Positions 17,649 to 25,218 of a stretch of 64,000 nt of DNA are shown one piece after another (positions within the stretch are counted from its first letter, which is position 1; every line of letters starts with the position of its first letter). Both the position numbers and the translations under genes were made by a program. Location: positions 256,759-320,758 of the forward strand of contig JBBSEX010000005.1 in NCBI GenBank assembly GCA_038239345.1. Reading direction: 5' to 3'. The notes under the pieces were generated by a model. The model ran no database searches. It had not been told where the DNA came from and saw nothing but the letters and a program-made list of their open reading frames with translations. The DNA comes from JBBSEX01 sp038239345. Its GTDB lineage: Bacteria > Acidobacteriota > Terriglobia > Bryobacterales > Bryobacteraceae.

Positions 17649-18379
17649 ATTGAATCTTTCTTCTTGCCTTGCCTGTCCTTCACCTGCGACGAAAATACCT
17701 TCACCTTGAATAAAATTCCCCGCTCTTCAATCTGCTTTCGGAGTGCCACCAGATCTTTCTCCGTCAACGAAGAAGGTCCATGCGCGATCTCCAGCAGAAA
17801 CCGCTCCAGGTCATCCAAGACATTTGCGACGCCGGCATCACCCGTGCTCAAAGCGGTCTGTCGATAGAGCCTATTGGCCTCGAGCAAATCTTCGGCGGTA
17901 CGCTGCTCATAAGAAATGTCGAGCTTACCCGCCTTGTCGCCTTCCAGATTCTGCAGTTCGGCGATAATCATCTGCGAACGTTCCAGATGATCGCCCACGG
18001 CCACTAACAGCACTCGTTCCCGAAGCTGTGAATTGCTGGCGGTGGCCGGCGGAGCGTTTTGAAACCCTCGTCCAACGAAGAACGCGACCACAACCAGAGC
18101 TGCCATCGCTCCGGCGAATGCCCACTGCCGGCCAAACCCCGTACGCCACCACGGCAATCGCCGCCGCTTCAACTTCGGCCCGATTCGTCCCCACACTTCA
18201 CTCCCATACGCCGCCGAACGTTCGGGCACCGGTGCCGAATCCACCGTGTTCAGCACCCTTTGCAGCGCCTGATATTGCAACCGGCAGGCACCACATCCGC
18301 CGAGGTGTTCCTCCACCTCTTTAGAGTTTTCCTCGCCGTAGTAATAGAGGATCAATCGCTCTTCGTTCAGATGATTCAT
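17645..18379 (-). CDS. Anti-sigma factor with zinc-finger (zf-HC2 type) domain
   Basis: This 244-aa protein carries the ZAS motif H-x3-C-x2-C in EEHLGGCGACR (about residues 24-34), typical of zinc-binding anti-sigma domains that clamp ECF sigma factors. A single membrane segment (about residues 93-112, WAFAGAMAALVVVAFFVG) is followed by a periplasmic helical domain. It overlaps the sigma gene by 4 bases and the HEAT gene by 4 bases. The expected role is to hold the sigma factor inactive at the membrane until an envelope signal arrives. What the signal is cannot be read from the sequence. Confidence 0.88.
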   Translation of the reverse strand: MNHLNEERLILYYYGEENSKEVEEHLGGCGACRLQYQALQRVLNTVDSAPVPERSAAYGSEVWGRIGPKLKRRRLPWWRTGFGRQWAFAGAMAALVVVAFFVGRGFQNAPPATASNSQLRERVLLVAVGDHLERSQMIIAELQNLEGDKAGKLDISYEQRTAEDLLEANRLYRQTALSTGDAGVANVLDDLERFLLEIAHGPSSLTEKDLVALRKQIEERGILFKVKVFSSQVKDRQGKKKDSI

Positions 18380-18930
18380 CGCGCACCTACCAGCGGCTCC
18401 AGCATCTTTCTCAACTTCTGTACCGCGCGAAAAATGCTATGCTTCGCTGCGTTCCCGCTCAATCCCAAAGCACCGCTGATTTCTTCAATCGACAGGCCTT
18501 CGTAATGTCGCAGCACAAACGCCGTTCGCTCCTGTTGACTCAATTCGCTCAGCGCCTGCTCGACACAAACCTGCACCTGCCCGCTCAGCAGAGTCCGTTC
18601 CGGGCCAGGAGACGGCGAGGCGACCGCGGCCAACATTTCGTCCCCGGATTCGTTATGCTTACTTTTTCGCGACCGCAAAAAGTCCAAAGAATAATTCGCC
18701 GCGATCCGATAGAGCCACGTCCCGAAACCAGCGCGATTCTCGTAGCGATTTAGCTGTTTATAAGCCCGCAAAAACGTCTCCTGCACGATATCCTCGGCAT
18801 CCTGCTCATTACCTGTCATCCGAAACGCAAGCCGGAACACACTTCGACCGTGGCGCTCCACCAGCACCCGAAACGCGTCACTATCGCCAGCCTGAGCCCT
18901 GGCAACAGCGGCTAGCTCGGTCTCTTCCAT
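18376..18930 (-). CDS. ECF-type RNA polymerase sigma factor
   Basis: This 184-aa protein has region 2 (FRLAFRMTGNEQDAEDIVQETFLRAYKQL spans the -10-recognising helices, about residues 31-60) and region 4 (LSQQERTAFVLRHYEGLSIEEIS, about 135-158, with the helix-turn-helix). Region 3 is absent, as in ECF sigmas. A strong ribosome site (AAGGGG) lies 6 bases before the ATG. It is the first gene of a four-gene operon with the anti-sigma and two secreted HEAT proteins, all overlapping by 4 bases. ECF operons of this layout usually autoregulate, though no clear ECF-type promoter was identified upstream. Confidence 0.93.
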   Translation of the reverse strand: MEETELAAVARAQAGDSDAFRVLVERHGRSVFRLAFRMTGNEQDAEDIVQETFLRAYKQLNRYENRAGFGTWLYRIAANYSLDFLRSRKSKHNESGDEMLAAVASPSPGPERTLLSGQVQVCVEQALSELSQQERTAFVLRHYEGLSIEEISGALGLSGNAAKHSIFRAVQKLRKMLEPLVGAR

Positions 18931-19061
18931 TCACCCCTTAGACTCTACAATTGTGTAGCGGTTAGGTGGGACCCGGTGGAAAAAATAGCTCTAGCGGTAA
19001 GAGAGACCCAATCGAAGGTGGGTAGCCCGCTCCCGTGTTCACAAGATCCCAACCCATCCTG

Positions 19062-19081
19062 CCTAAGTACACGTACCTAGG
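19062..19081. promoter_or_regulatory. 20-bp dyad, possible operator
   Basis: CCTAAGTACACGTACCTAGG is an almost perfect palindrome: CCTA, one mismatch, GTAC, two central bases, GTAC, one mismatch, TAGG. It lies in the 271-base gap between the divergent sigma-factor gene (starts 18930) and the secreted protein gene at 19202. A dyad of this length and symmetry suits a dimeric regulator, but no such regulator is adjacent. Confidence 0.3.
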
Positions 19082-19187
19082 ACACGTCGTAAATCCAATC
19101 CGCGGCTTTCTATTACCCGCCCCGATCCCCGCTAAAAACCCGACGGCTCATCCCCATTTGCGCTCATTAAAACTCTGTTTCGGGATA

Positions 19188-19193
19188 TATACT
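19188..19193 (+). promoter_or_regulatory. -10 box (TATACT) 8 bases before the start codon
   Basis: TATACT ends 8 bases before the ATG at 19202, with no Shine-Dalgarno between, so the message would be leaderless or nearly so. The downstream paralogue has a matching box (TATTCT at 19959-19964) at exactly the same distance from its ATG. Confidence 0.4.
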
Positions 19194-19201
19194 AAAGTCC
19201 T

Positions 19202-19891
19202 ATGCGTTTTCTTCGATTATTGGGGATTTTACCTATCGCGGTGTGTGCCGCTGCGCAAACGCCTGCCGCTGGCCTGTGGGCACAACTCCAGGAAAACCGC
19301 GAAAGGCTGCCGAGCGTGCACCAGGTTTTTGATGTATCGCAAAAGGTAAAGACGGCTGTTAACAGCCAAACTTCCATCTGGCAGCTTGTGCTCGATATGT
19401 CGGCTCAGAAATGGCGCGAGGAATCCGTCACCCAGTCTGGCACCCATATTCGGCTTTTCGACGGCACGGATTTGCTATTGATCGAAGCCGGTAGCACGGA
19501 CTTCCGGCGGATGAAGCGTAAGGCTAAGGATTTAGATCCGATTCCCAATCCCTATAACGCCGACGAACCGGATTGGGCAAAGGCCGTGGAAGCAAACCGC
19601 AGGTCATGCGGCGACCTTTGGAAAGATCATCTCTGCGTGTTGGTGGATGTTCCGCTCAAGCAGGGAAGCCGCCATAACGGCGGTGGTTTCGCGAGGCTGG
19701 TGGAAGGCAACGCCCGCCTCCTGGTGGACGCTGAAAATGGGTTGATCCTGACGATCAACACCATGCAGTTACTGGAGGATCACTCCCACCGCTGGCGCGC
19801 CGACACCACCTACACGATGAAAGAAATGAAGGTTGGAGAAACCGCGAACGCCGGCATATTTAAGTCACCCGCCGAAGGCAGCGCCCGCTAA
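19202..19891 (+). CDS. Secreted protein, paralogue of the N-terminal domain of the next gene
   Basis: This 229-aa protein starts with a signal peptide (MRFLRLLGILPIAVCAAAQTP). The mature part is closely related along its length to the N-terminal ~215 residues of the next gene. Shared blocks include ELVLDM/QLVLDM, (R/S)LFDGTDL with a following acidic Ser-rich stretch, C-G-x-LWKDHxCVLVDVPLKQ, and LVEGNAR(L/I)L(V/F)D. Repeated beta-strand patterns suggest a LolA-like or DUF-type beta fold, but I cannot assign it. Two conserved Cys (in RRSCGDLW and DHLCVL) could form a disulfide. It has no thioredoxin domain, unlike its neighbour. Confidence 0.75.
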   Translation: MRFLRLLGILPIAVCAAAQTPAAGLWAQLQENRERLPSVHQVFDVSQKVKTAVNSQTSIWQLVLDMSAQKWREESVTQSGTHIRLFDGTDLLLIEAGSTDFRRMKRKAKDLDPIPNPYNADEPDWAKAVEANRRSCGDLWKDHLCVLVDVPLKQGSRHNGGGFARLVEGNARLLVDAENGLILTINTMQLLEDHSHRWRADTTYTMKEMKVGETANAGIFKSPAEGSAR

Positions 19892-19958
19892 CACCGAATC
19901 CGTGCGATCCGTATATTCGCGCATTCAATAGAATCCGGCTCAGCCAAATTGCGCCCGA

Positions 19959-19964
19959 TATTCT
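19959..19964 (+). promoter_or_regulatory. -10 box (TATTCT) 8 bases before the start codon
   Basis: TATTCT ends 8 bases before the ATG at 19973, the same distance as the TATACT box of the upstream paralogue, and again no ribosome site is present. The shared spacing suggests that the promoter was duplicated along with the gene. Confidence 0.35.
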
Positions 19965-19972
19965 ATATCGCT

Positions 19973-21133
19973 ATGCGCTTTCTTCCATTATTTGGAATTT
20001 CCCATCTCGCACTATCGCTAGTTGCGCAAACGCCGGCAAGTACCCTGTTATCGGAACTCGCAGGCAAGCGGGAGAAACTTCCAGGGATCCATCAGGAATT
20101 CGACGGTTCCCAGACGGCGAAGTCCGTTGGCACGAGCCAATCATCCAAGCGCGAGTTGGTACTCGATATGGCAGGCCGGCAATGGCGCGAAAAGTCGGTA
20201 ACCGGATCGGGCACCCGTATCCGGATCTTCGATGGAACGGACCTGATTTCAATCGAGGAAGGCAGCGATGAATATTTGCGAACCAAGCGCCGCTCCGGCG
20301 ACGCCGATCCCCTTCCACAACCATACCGCGCCGGCGACCCTGAATGGTCGAAGGCGATCGAACGGCAGCGGCGCCCATGCGGCAAACTATGGAAAGATCA
20401 CGATTGCGTGCTGGTGGACGTGCCCCTCAAACAGTGGACCCATATGGCAGCCGGAACTGCCTACACAAAGTTGATAGAAGGCAATGCCCGAATCCTGTTC
20501 GACGTGGAAACTGGACTGATCCTGTCGATGAGCACCGCCCGATTACTTGAGAATCGGAGCCGACGGTGGCAAACCGACATCATCTATACGGCTAAGGGGA
20601 TGACCTTCGATGCGCCCTTGACTGCCTCGCTCTTCACACTGCCCGGCGATGATATGCGTGAAGTAAAACTGCTGTCGTCGTGGAATGCCGCCAGAATCAG
20701 GAAGGACCTCGTCGGTAAGCCTGCCCCCGAACTGGCAATCACGGACATCCGGGGAAACCCGATCACACTCTCCGCTTGGAAGGGAAAAACCGTCCTCCTT
20801 GATTTCTGGACAACTTGGTGTCCGCCCTGCCGGGCCGACGGTCCCGCGCTTGAGAAGCTTTACACAAAATACGGCGCGAAGGACCTGCTGATACTTGGCA
20901 TATCGGTTAGCGAGGAGCGCGAGCTTGTCGAAAAGTTTTTGAAAGAGCATCCTCATACCTATCCCGTTGCCCTAACCACCGAAAGTGAGATGCCGCGCCG
21001 GTACCAGATTGGCGTTTTTCCAACCTATATTGTCATCGACAAGGACGGCATGGTGGCCTCGGCTGTCGAAGGCGATCGAGGCTTTGGCGACCTTCGGAAG
21101 CTTCTAAAAAAGGCTGGAATGGAAATCGACTAG
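19973..21133 (+). CDS. Secreted fusion protein with C-terminal TlpA-like thioredoxin domain
   Basis: This is a 386-aa protein with a signal peptide (MRFLPLFGISHLALSLVAQTP), a ~215-residue N-terminal domain matching the upstream gene, and from about residue 245 a thioredoxin-fold domain of the TlpA/ResA/AhpC-TSA type. The domain opens LVGKPAPELAITDIRGN, the active site is WCPPC, and the cis-Pro is in GVFPTYIVID. It is probably a periplasmic thiol oxidoreductase acting on, or sensing, the ligand of the N-terminal domain. The start at 19973 is chosen because the signal peptide aligns with that of the paralogue; a TTG at 19949 would add 8 residues. Confidence 0.85.
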   Translation: MRFLPLFGISHLALSLVAQTPASTLLSELAGKREKLPGIHQEFDGSQTAKSVGTSQSSKRELVLDMAGRQWREKSVTGSGTRIRIFDGTDLISIEEGSDEYLRTKRRSGDADPLPQPYRAGDPEWSKAIERQRRPCGKLWKDHDCVLVDVPLKQWTHMAAGTAYTKLIEGNARILFDVETGLILSMSTARLLENRSRRWQTDIIYTAKGMTFDAPLTASLFTLPGDDMREVKLLSSWNAARIRKDLVGKPAPELAITDIRGNPITLSAWKGKTVLLDFWTTWCPPCRADGPALEKLYTKYGAKDLLILGISVSEERELVEKFLKEHPHTYPVALTTESEMPRRYQIGVFPTYIVIDKDGMVASAVEGDRGFGDLRKLLKKAGMEID

Positions 21134-21153
21134 CGACTCTCCGGCCCCGGGGC

Positions 21154-22075
21154 CTAAGTTTCAGCCCTCTCTACTCCGCTACGCAGAGTTAGGAAAACAC
21201 TCGCCACAACGATGGCCGCTCCAGCCAGCATTCGAACCGTGATCGGTTCCCCGGCTACAAAGTAGCCCAACGCCACCGCGACAATCGGATTCACATAAGC
21301 ATGGCTCGCCACCCGAGTGGCCGGCATGCGGGCGAGTAGCCATACAAACGCGGTAAATCCGATCAGTGATCCGCAGACTATTAGATATAGCAGTCCCATT
21401 CCCGCCCGTAGCGAGACGTGTGGAAACGGCTGCATCTCACCGAACACCGCCGATAAAATCAGCAGCATCCCACCGCCCAGCATCATCGCCGCTCCGGCCG
21501 TTAGTACCTTCGATTCCGGCAAAGGTAAAGATCGGTTGAGTACCGAGCCCAACGCCCAGGCGACAGCGCCGCCTAAAATCGCCACGCGGGGAAGTATTGT
21601 CAGATTTTGCGCTCCATTTGGCAGAAGCAGCACGCCCACTCCGCAGAACCCTATAAGAGTGGCGGATACCAACCGCCAGCGAAATGGCTGCTGCCTGAAA
21701 ACAAACATTCAGAGTAATTGCGATCAGGGGAAGCGTAGCTTCAAGGACGGATGCGATTCCCGATGGCACGTACTTTTCAGCCCAGAACAGCGCCCCATAC
21801 TCCGCCACGAACATCAGGAAACCAATGATTCCAAGGCTGCGCCATTCGACGAATATCGGACGGGCCTGCCCTTTTACCCGCATGAAGATGTAGAGCGATA
21901 CACCAGCGATAAGGAATCGGACGCCAGCCGCGGACAGAGGTGGCACGTCTTGCACTACTATCCGAATCGCCAGGAACGTTGTTCCCCACAAAACGTAAAT
22001 CGCAAAAAACGCCAGTACAACACGCAGGTCAATCTTGGAATTCACAGGCGCCGAGGTAACCGTTGTCGATAGCAT
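21154..22075 (-). pseudogene. EamA/DMT family transporter, disrupted by a frameshift
   Basis: Two frames together make one EamA permease. The first (ATG at 22075, FFAIYVLWGTTFLAIRI, FLMFVAEYGALFWAEKYVPSG) is good to about LEATLPLIAITLNV near 21705. The second continues FVFRQQPFRWRLVSATLIG to 21154, with the second EamA half (GGAVAWALGSVLNR, YVNPIVAVALGYFVAGEP). Around 21700-21710 the frame shifts by +1 or -2 (sequence GAATGTTTGTTTTCAGG on the minus strand). DMT exporters of this kind move amino acids or metabolites out. This copy is either a recent pseudogene or an assembly error. It is divergent from the CGNR gene across 60 bases. Confidence 0.8.
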
Positions 22076-22109
22076 AGCTGGTTACCATGCTACAGTGGGC
22101 GAAGTAACC
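22055..22109. promoter_or_regulatory. Three GGTNACC-like sites in the EamA/CGNR divergent region
   Basis: GGTAACC (22055-22061), GGTTACC (22080-22086) and AGTAACC (22103-22109) recur at about 24-base spacing. An additional inverted repeat TAGCAT (22070-22075) / ATGCTA (22087-22092) is centred on the middle site and overlaps the EamA start codon. This arrangement fits a shared operator for the CGNR regulator. It is inference from symmetry and location only. Confidence 0.4.
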
Positions 22110-22135
22110 TTTTAATTCGCTTTGGAGGGTTAGCG

Positions 22136-22711
22136 ATGGCGAAACCATTTCTCTTGATATCCGGCCATCCGGCGCTCGATTTCGTCAACACACTGGATTG
22201 GCGCTTCCGCAATGAAGGTCCGGAGGAGTTGCTGCCAGCCTATGCCGACCTTGTACGATTCACTGAGCAGTCGAAGCTAATCGGGCACAAGACCGCGGAA
22301 CGGCTCGTGCGTACCGTGAATGATCGTTCCGGTATAGCCGTCCTTGAATCGTGCAGAGAGTTTCGGGAGGCGATGGCGGAGGTGATGTATGAGACAGGCG
22401 CGCCTCTAGACACGCTGGAGCACTACTTCAAAGACGCGAGTGGCCACCAGAAACTCGGCTGGAAGGGCTCACGTTTGGAATGGAGTTGGTCTGGAATGGG
22501 GCGGCAGGCCGGGCTCCCGCTGTGGCTGCTGGCAGCAAGCGCGTCGCAGTTGATGCTGTCGGAAAACGTGCGAATGATGGGCGAATGCGGTAATCCCGAG
22601 TGCCGCTGGCTGTTTCTGGACAACAGCAAGAATCACACCAGGCGCTGGTGCGAGATGAAGATCTGCGGCAACCGGATGAAGGCTCGGCGATTCAAAGCGA
22701 ACCGCCTCTGA
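22136..22711 (+). CDS. CGNR zinc finger / ABATE-domain regulator
   Basis: This 191-aa protein has the N-terminal ABATE domain (FLLISGHPALDFVNTLDWR, where the family typically has GxxxLDFxNT) and the C-terminal CGNR finger: MGECGNPECRWLFLDNSKN, then RRWCEMKICGNRMKARR. The four zinc cysteines are intact. Members are presumed stress-responsive DNA-binding regulators and are frequently divergent from DMT/EamA exporters, as here. GGAGG lies 7 bases before the ATG. Its stop is 2 bases from the convergent PhoPQ-related gene. If its target is the EamA gene, that target is now broken. Confidence 0.9.
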   Translation: MAKPFLLISGHPALDFVNTLDWRFRNEGPEELLPAYADLVRFTEQSKLIGHKTAERLVRTVNDRSGIAVLESCREFREAMAEVMYETGAPLDTLEHYFKDASGHQKLGWKGSRLEWSWSGMGRQAGLPLWLLAASASQLMLSENVRMMGECGNPECRWLFLDNSKNHTRRWCEMKICGNRMKARRFKANRL

Positions 22712-22713
22712 CG

Positions 22714-24105
22714 CTATTTTCGCGCGTCGGGATTCGGCTTGTAGGCATCGAAGGGCAGCGTATCGGGCAGCACTCGCACTGGCGTTGTGAACTTGAATGG
22801 ATACTTGCCCCCACTGGGATAAGTCAGTTCCACAAATGCGGCGCTCCATCCCTTGGGGGGAGCGGAAAAATGCGCTACGTATACCCCATCGCCTCTTTCC
22901 TCTACCGCGGAACTCTTATAAGCCTGGCCAATTTTCTCCAGCCGGAAATCGCGCTTCTCTTCATCCGTCGCTTGCCATAATTTCACTTCCGTCGGCTTGG
23001 TGGTGGAAGTCACGCGGATCGATCCGTCCTTTTCAAAACTCCAAAAAAACTTCGGCCTTGGCGTTTGCCGCAGGATTGAATCGTAAAACGCAATCAAGCT
23101 TTCGCGTGCATCGGAGCCTCGCATGGAGTGATCCGTATTCGGGATGTAACGCAGGTATTTCTCGCCCTTCAACTCATCAAAATAAAATTGTGAAGAATCG
23201 GGCAGAAAAAACTGATCCCCGCCGGCATTCATCATGAATTTGGGCATCGTCAACCGGTCGCGATAACTGTACGGCTCCTCAATCTTCATTAGCGCCGCGT
23301 ATTGCGGAGTGCCGTTCCAATCCATGATCCCCTTTTGGTCGTAATCCTTCACCGCTGGAGCCCAAAACCCATAGGCCCTGAAATGATGTTCGAAAGATTG
23401 CTGGATATTGAGAAGATCGATCACCAGGGGTGCGATTGCCACAACGCGCTTATCGACGGCGGCCGTGGTCCACGTGGTCCAGCCGCGCTTCGATGCGCCC
23501 GAAACAACGAAATGATCGACTGTCACCTTATGTCCAGCCTGTTTCGCGCAGAAGCTGGTGACCGTATCCATGGCGCGCACTGCCGCCTTCGTCATCGGTA
23601 ATCGCAGTGGCCAATTCTCATCGCCGGTGCGCAAATATTTATCCCACGTGTAGGCGATGATCCCATCCTCCACGCGTTCCTTGCCGTCATCGGGAAACAC
23701 CAGCGGTTGATTTGGCACCATGCGGAGTTCCGTCACAACGGATTTCGTCACCGTCGCCATTTCCACCAGGAACGGGTCGGCTTTATCGGGGGCTTTACTG
23801 TTATTATTGCCGCCCGTGATGAAGAGGAACCCGGTGCTGAACTCCACCTTATCTGGCACAACAACCGTCACCCAATGCTTCCAGATATTCCGATTCACTT
23901 CCTTCTCGCTACGCCACGCCTGTGATGTCATATCCAGCACGTAGGTGGTAACGCCGTCGCCGGGAATCGTCCCCACAAGTTCATATTTATAATGTGAGTC
24001 GGCGGCTTTTACGTAACGATCAAGCGCGGTGGGCGGACTCTTATATTCGGCGGCGAAACACGCAGCGCAAAGCAGCGCGGCACAGGCAAATGATTTTATA
24101 GGCAA
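22714..24105 (-). CDS. PhoPQ-activated pathogenicity-related family protein (alpha/beta hydrolase fold)
   Basis: This 463-aa secreted protein has a short signal peptide (MPIKSFACAALLCAACFA). The family is recognisable by the WKHWVTVVVPD and GFLFITGGNNN segments, the nucleophile-elbow-like VSGASKRGWTTW (about residue 206), and the HSMRG His segment near residue 322. It is related to PqaA of Salmonella, a PhoPQ-regulated protein of unclear enzymatic function. A serine-hydrolase triad appears present (Ser in GASKRG, Asp in NAGGD, His in NTDHS). The start is TTG. It begins 11 bases after trpD, so it may be cotranscribed with it. Confidence 0.85.
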   Translation of the reverse strand: MPIKSFACAALLCAACFAAEYKSPPTALDRYVKAADSHYKYELVGTIPGDGVTTYVLDMTSQAWRSEKEVNRNIWKHWVTVVVPDKVEFSTGFLFITGGNNNSKAPDKADPFLVEMATVTKSVVTELRMVPNQPLVFPDDGKERVEDGIIAYTWDKYLRTGDENWPLRLPMTKAAVRAMDTVTSFCAKQAGHKVTVDHFVVSGASKRGWTTWTTAAVDKRVVAIAPLVIDLLNIQQSFEHHFRAYGFWAPAVKDYDQKGIMDWNGTPQYAALMKIEEPYSYRDRLTMPKFMMNAGGDQFFLPDSSQFYFDELKGEKYLRYIPNTDHSMRGSDARESLIAFYDSILRQTPRPKFFWSFEKDGSIRVTSTTKPTEVKLWQATDEEKRDFRLEKIGQAYKSSAVEERGDGVYVAHFSAPPKGWSAAFVELTYPSGGKYPFKFTTPVRVLPDTLPFDAYKPNPDARK

Positions 24106-24116
24106 GGTGAATAATA

Positions 24117-25142
24117 TCAGAGGCCAGCCGGCGATATCGCGGCAAGTTCTTCCACCTTACGCAGCGCCGCGCCGGAATCGATGGAGTGCGCGGCCTTGGC
24201 CATCGCCCGCTTCAGGTCTGTAGATTTTCCGCTAACCACCAGCGCGGCAGCGGCGTTGACCAGTACGATATCTCGCTGCGGCCCGCGAATTCCGTTCAAG
24301 ATTTGGCGCCCGATGCCGGCATTATGGGTGATACCGCCACCACGAAGGTCGGCCAGACTCGCCTGCCGCACTCCGAAATCCGCCGGGGTCCAGGTATGTT
24401 GCGTCACACCTTCCGGCGTTACTTCGAACACGAATGTCGGCCCCGTCGTGCTGATTTCATCCAGCCCATCAAAGCCGTGAACGACAAACGATCGATCGGT
24501 GCCGAGCCCAGCCAGCGCGGTCGCCATCAATGCCGCTGCTTCGCGCGATGGAGCGCCGATCAGCTGACGCGTGGCAAAAGCTGGATTGGTCAGCGGGCCT
24601 AAAAGATTGAATGCAGTTCGCATTTTCAGCGCCACGCGCGCGGGTTGGGCATGCCTCATCGCCGGATGGAAGGCCGGGGCATAAAGAAATCCGATCCCGA
24701 TGTCTTGAATCGTGTGGGCCGCCTTATCCACATCGTCGAGAAGGGAAATTCCGAATGCCTCCAGGACATCGGCACTCCCACAGAGGCTTGAGATCGAGCG
24801 GTTGCCATGCTTCGCCACGCGGACTCCAGCGCCGGCGATTACGAAAGCCGCGATCGTGGAAATATTGAACGTTTCAAGACCATCGCCACCGGTTCCACAG
24901 GTGTCTACCAGAGGGTTCCCGTCGGATAGCACATCCACCCGCCGGACCTTTTCCCGCATCGCCTGGGCGAACCCTAAAATTTCGTCCGCAGTCTCGCCCT
25001 TCATCCGTAAGGCGACCAGAAAAGCGGCGATTTGCGGAGGTGAGGCAGCGCCCTCCAGGATGGCCGTCATCGCTAAGCGGGCGTCCTCCGGCGATAGGTC
25101 CTGCGCGGCGACGGCGCGGTGAAGGAATCGAGCGAGAGGCAT
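24117..25142 (-). CDS. trpD: Anthranilate phosphoribosyltransferase
   Basis: This 341-aa enzyme of tryptophan biosynthesis joins anthranilate to PRPP. Hallmarks are the PRPP-binding DTCGTGGDG (about residue 79-87), NIST, KHGNRSISS and the FLYAPAFHPAM motif near 150. Length is standard. It is the only trp gene here, so the pathway is scattered. It is divergent from sucC with 76 bases between the starts. Start at 25142 gives MPLARFLHRAV, matching the family N-terminus. Confidence 0.95.
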   Translation of the reverse strand: MPLARFLHRAVAAQDLSPEDARLAMTAILEGAASPPQIAAFLVALRMKGETADEILGFAQAMREKVRRVDVLSDGNPLVDTCGTGGDGLETFNISTIAAFVIAGAGVRVAKHGNRSISSLCGSADVLEAFGISLLDDVDKAAHTIQDIGIGFLYAPAFHPAMRHAQPARVALKMRTAFNLLGPLTNPAFATRQLIGAPSREAAALMATALAGLGTDRSFVVHGFDGLDEISTTGPTFVFEVTPEGVTQHTWTPADFGVRQASLADLRGGGITHNAGIGRQILNGIRGPQRDIVLVNAAAALVVSGKSTDLKRAMAKAAHSIDSGAALRKVEELAAISPAGL

Positions 25143-25218
25143 GATATAGTGGGGTGTTTGGTTCTCCTGAGGTCTACCCCAGATATAACATAGGTCTCAA
25201 AAAACCAGGCGGATTCCT

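Noticed and set aside
21317..22072. A 251-codon plus-strand frame opposite the EamA pseudogene
   Set aside because: It is low in hydrophobic structure, Pro/Ser/Arg-rich, and antisense to a recognisable (if broken) transporter.
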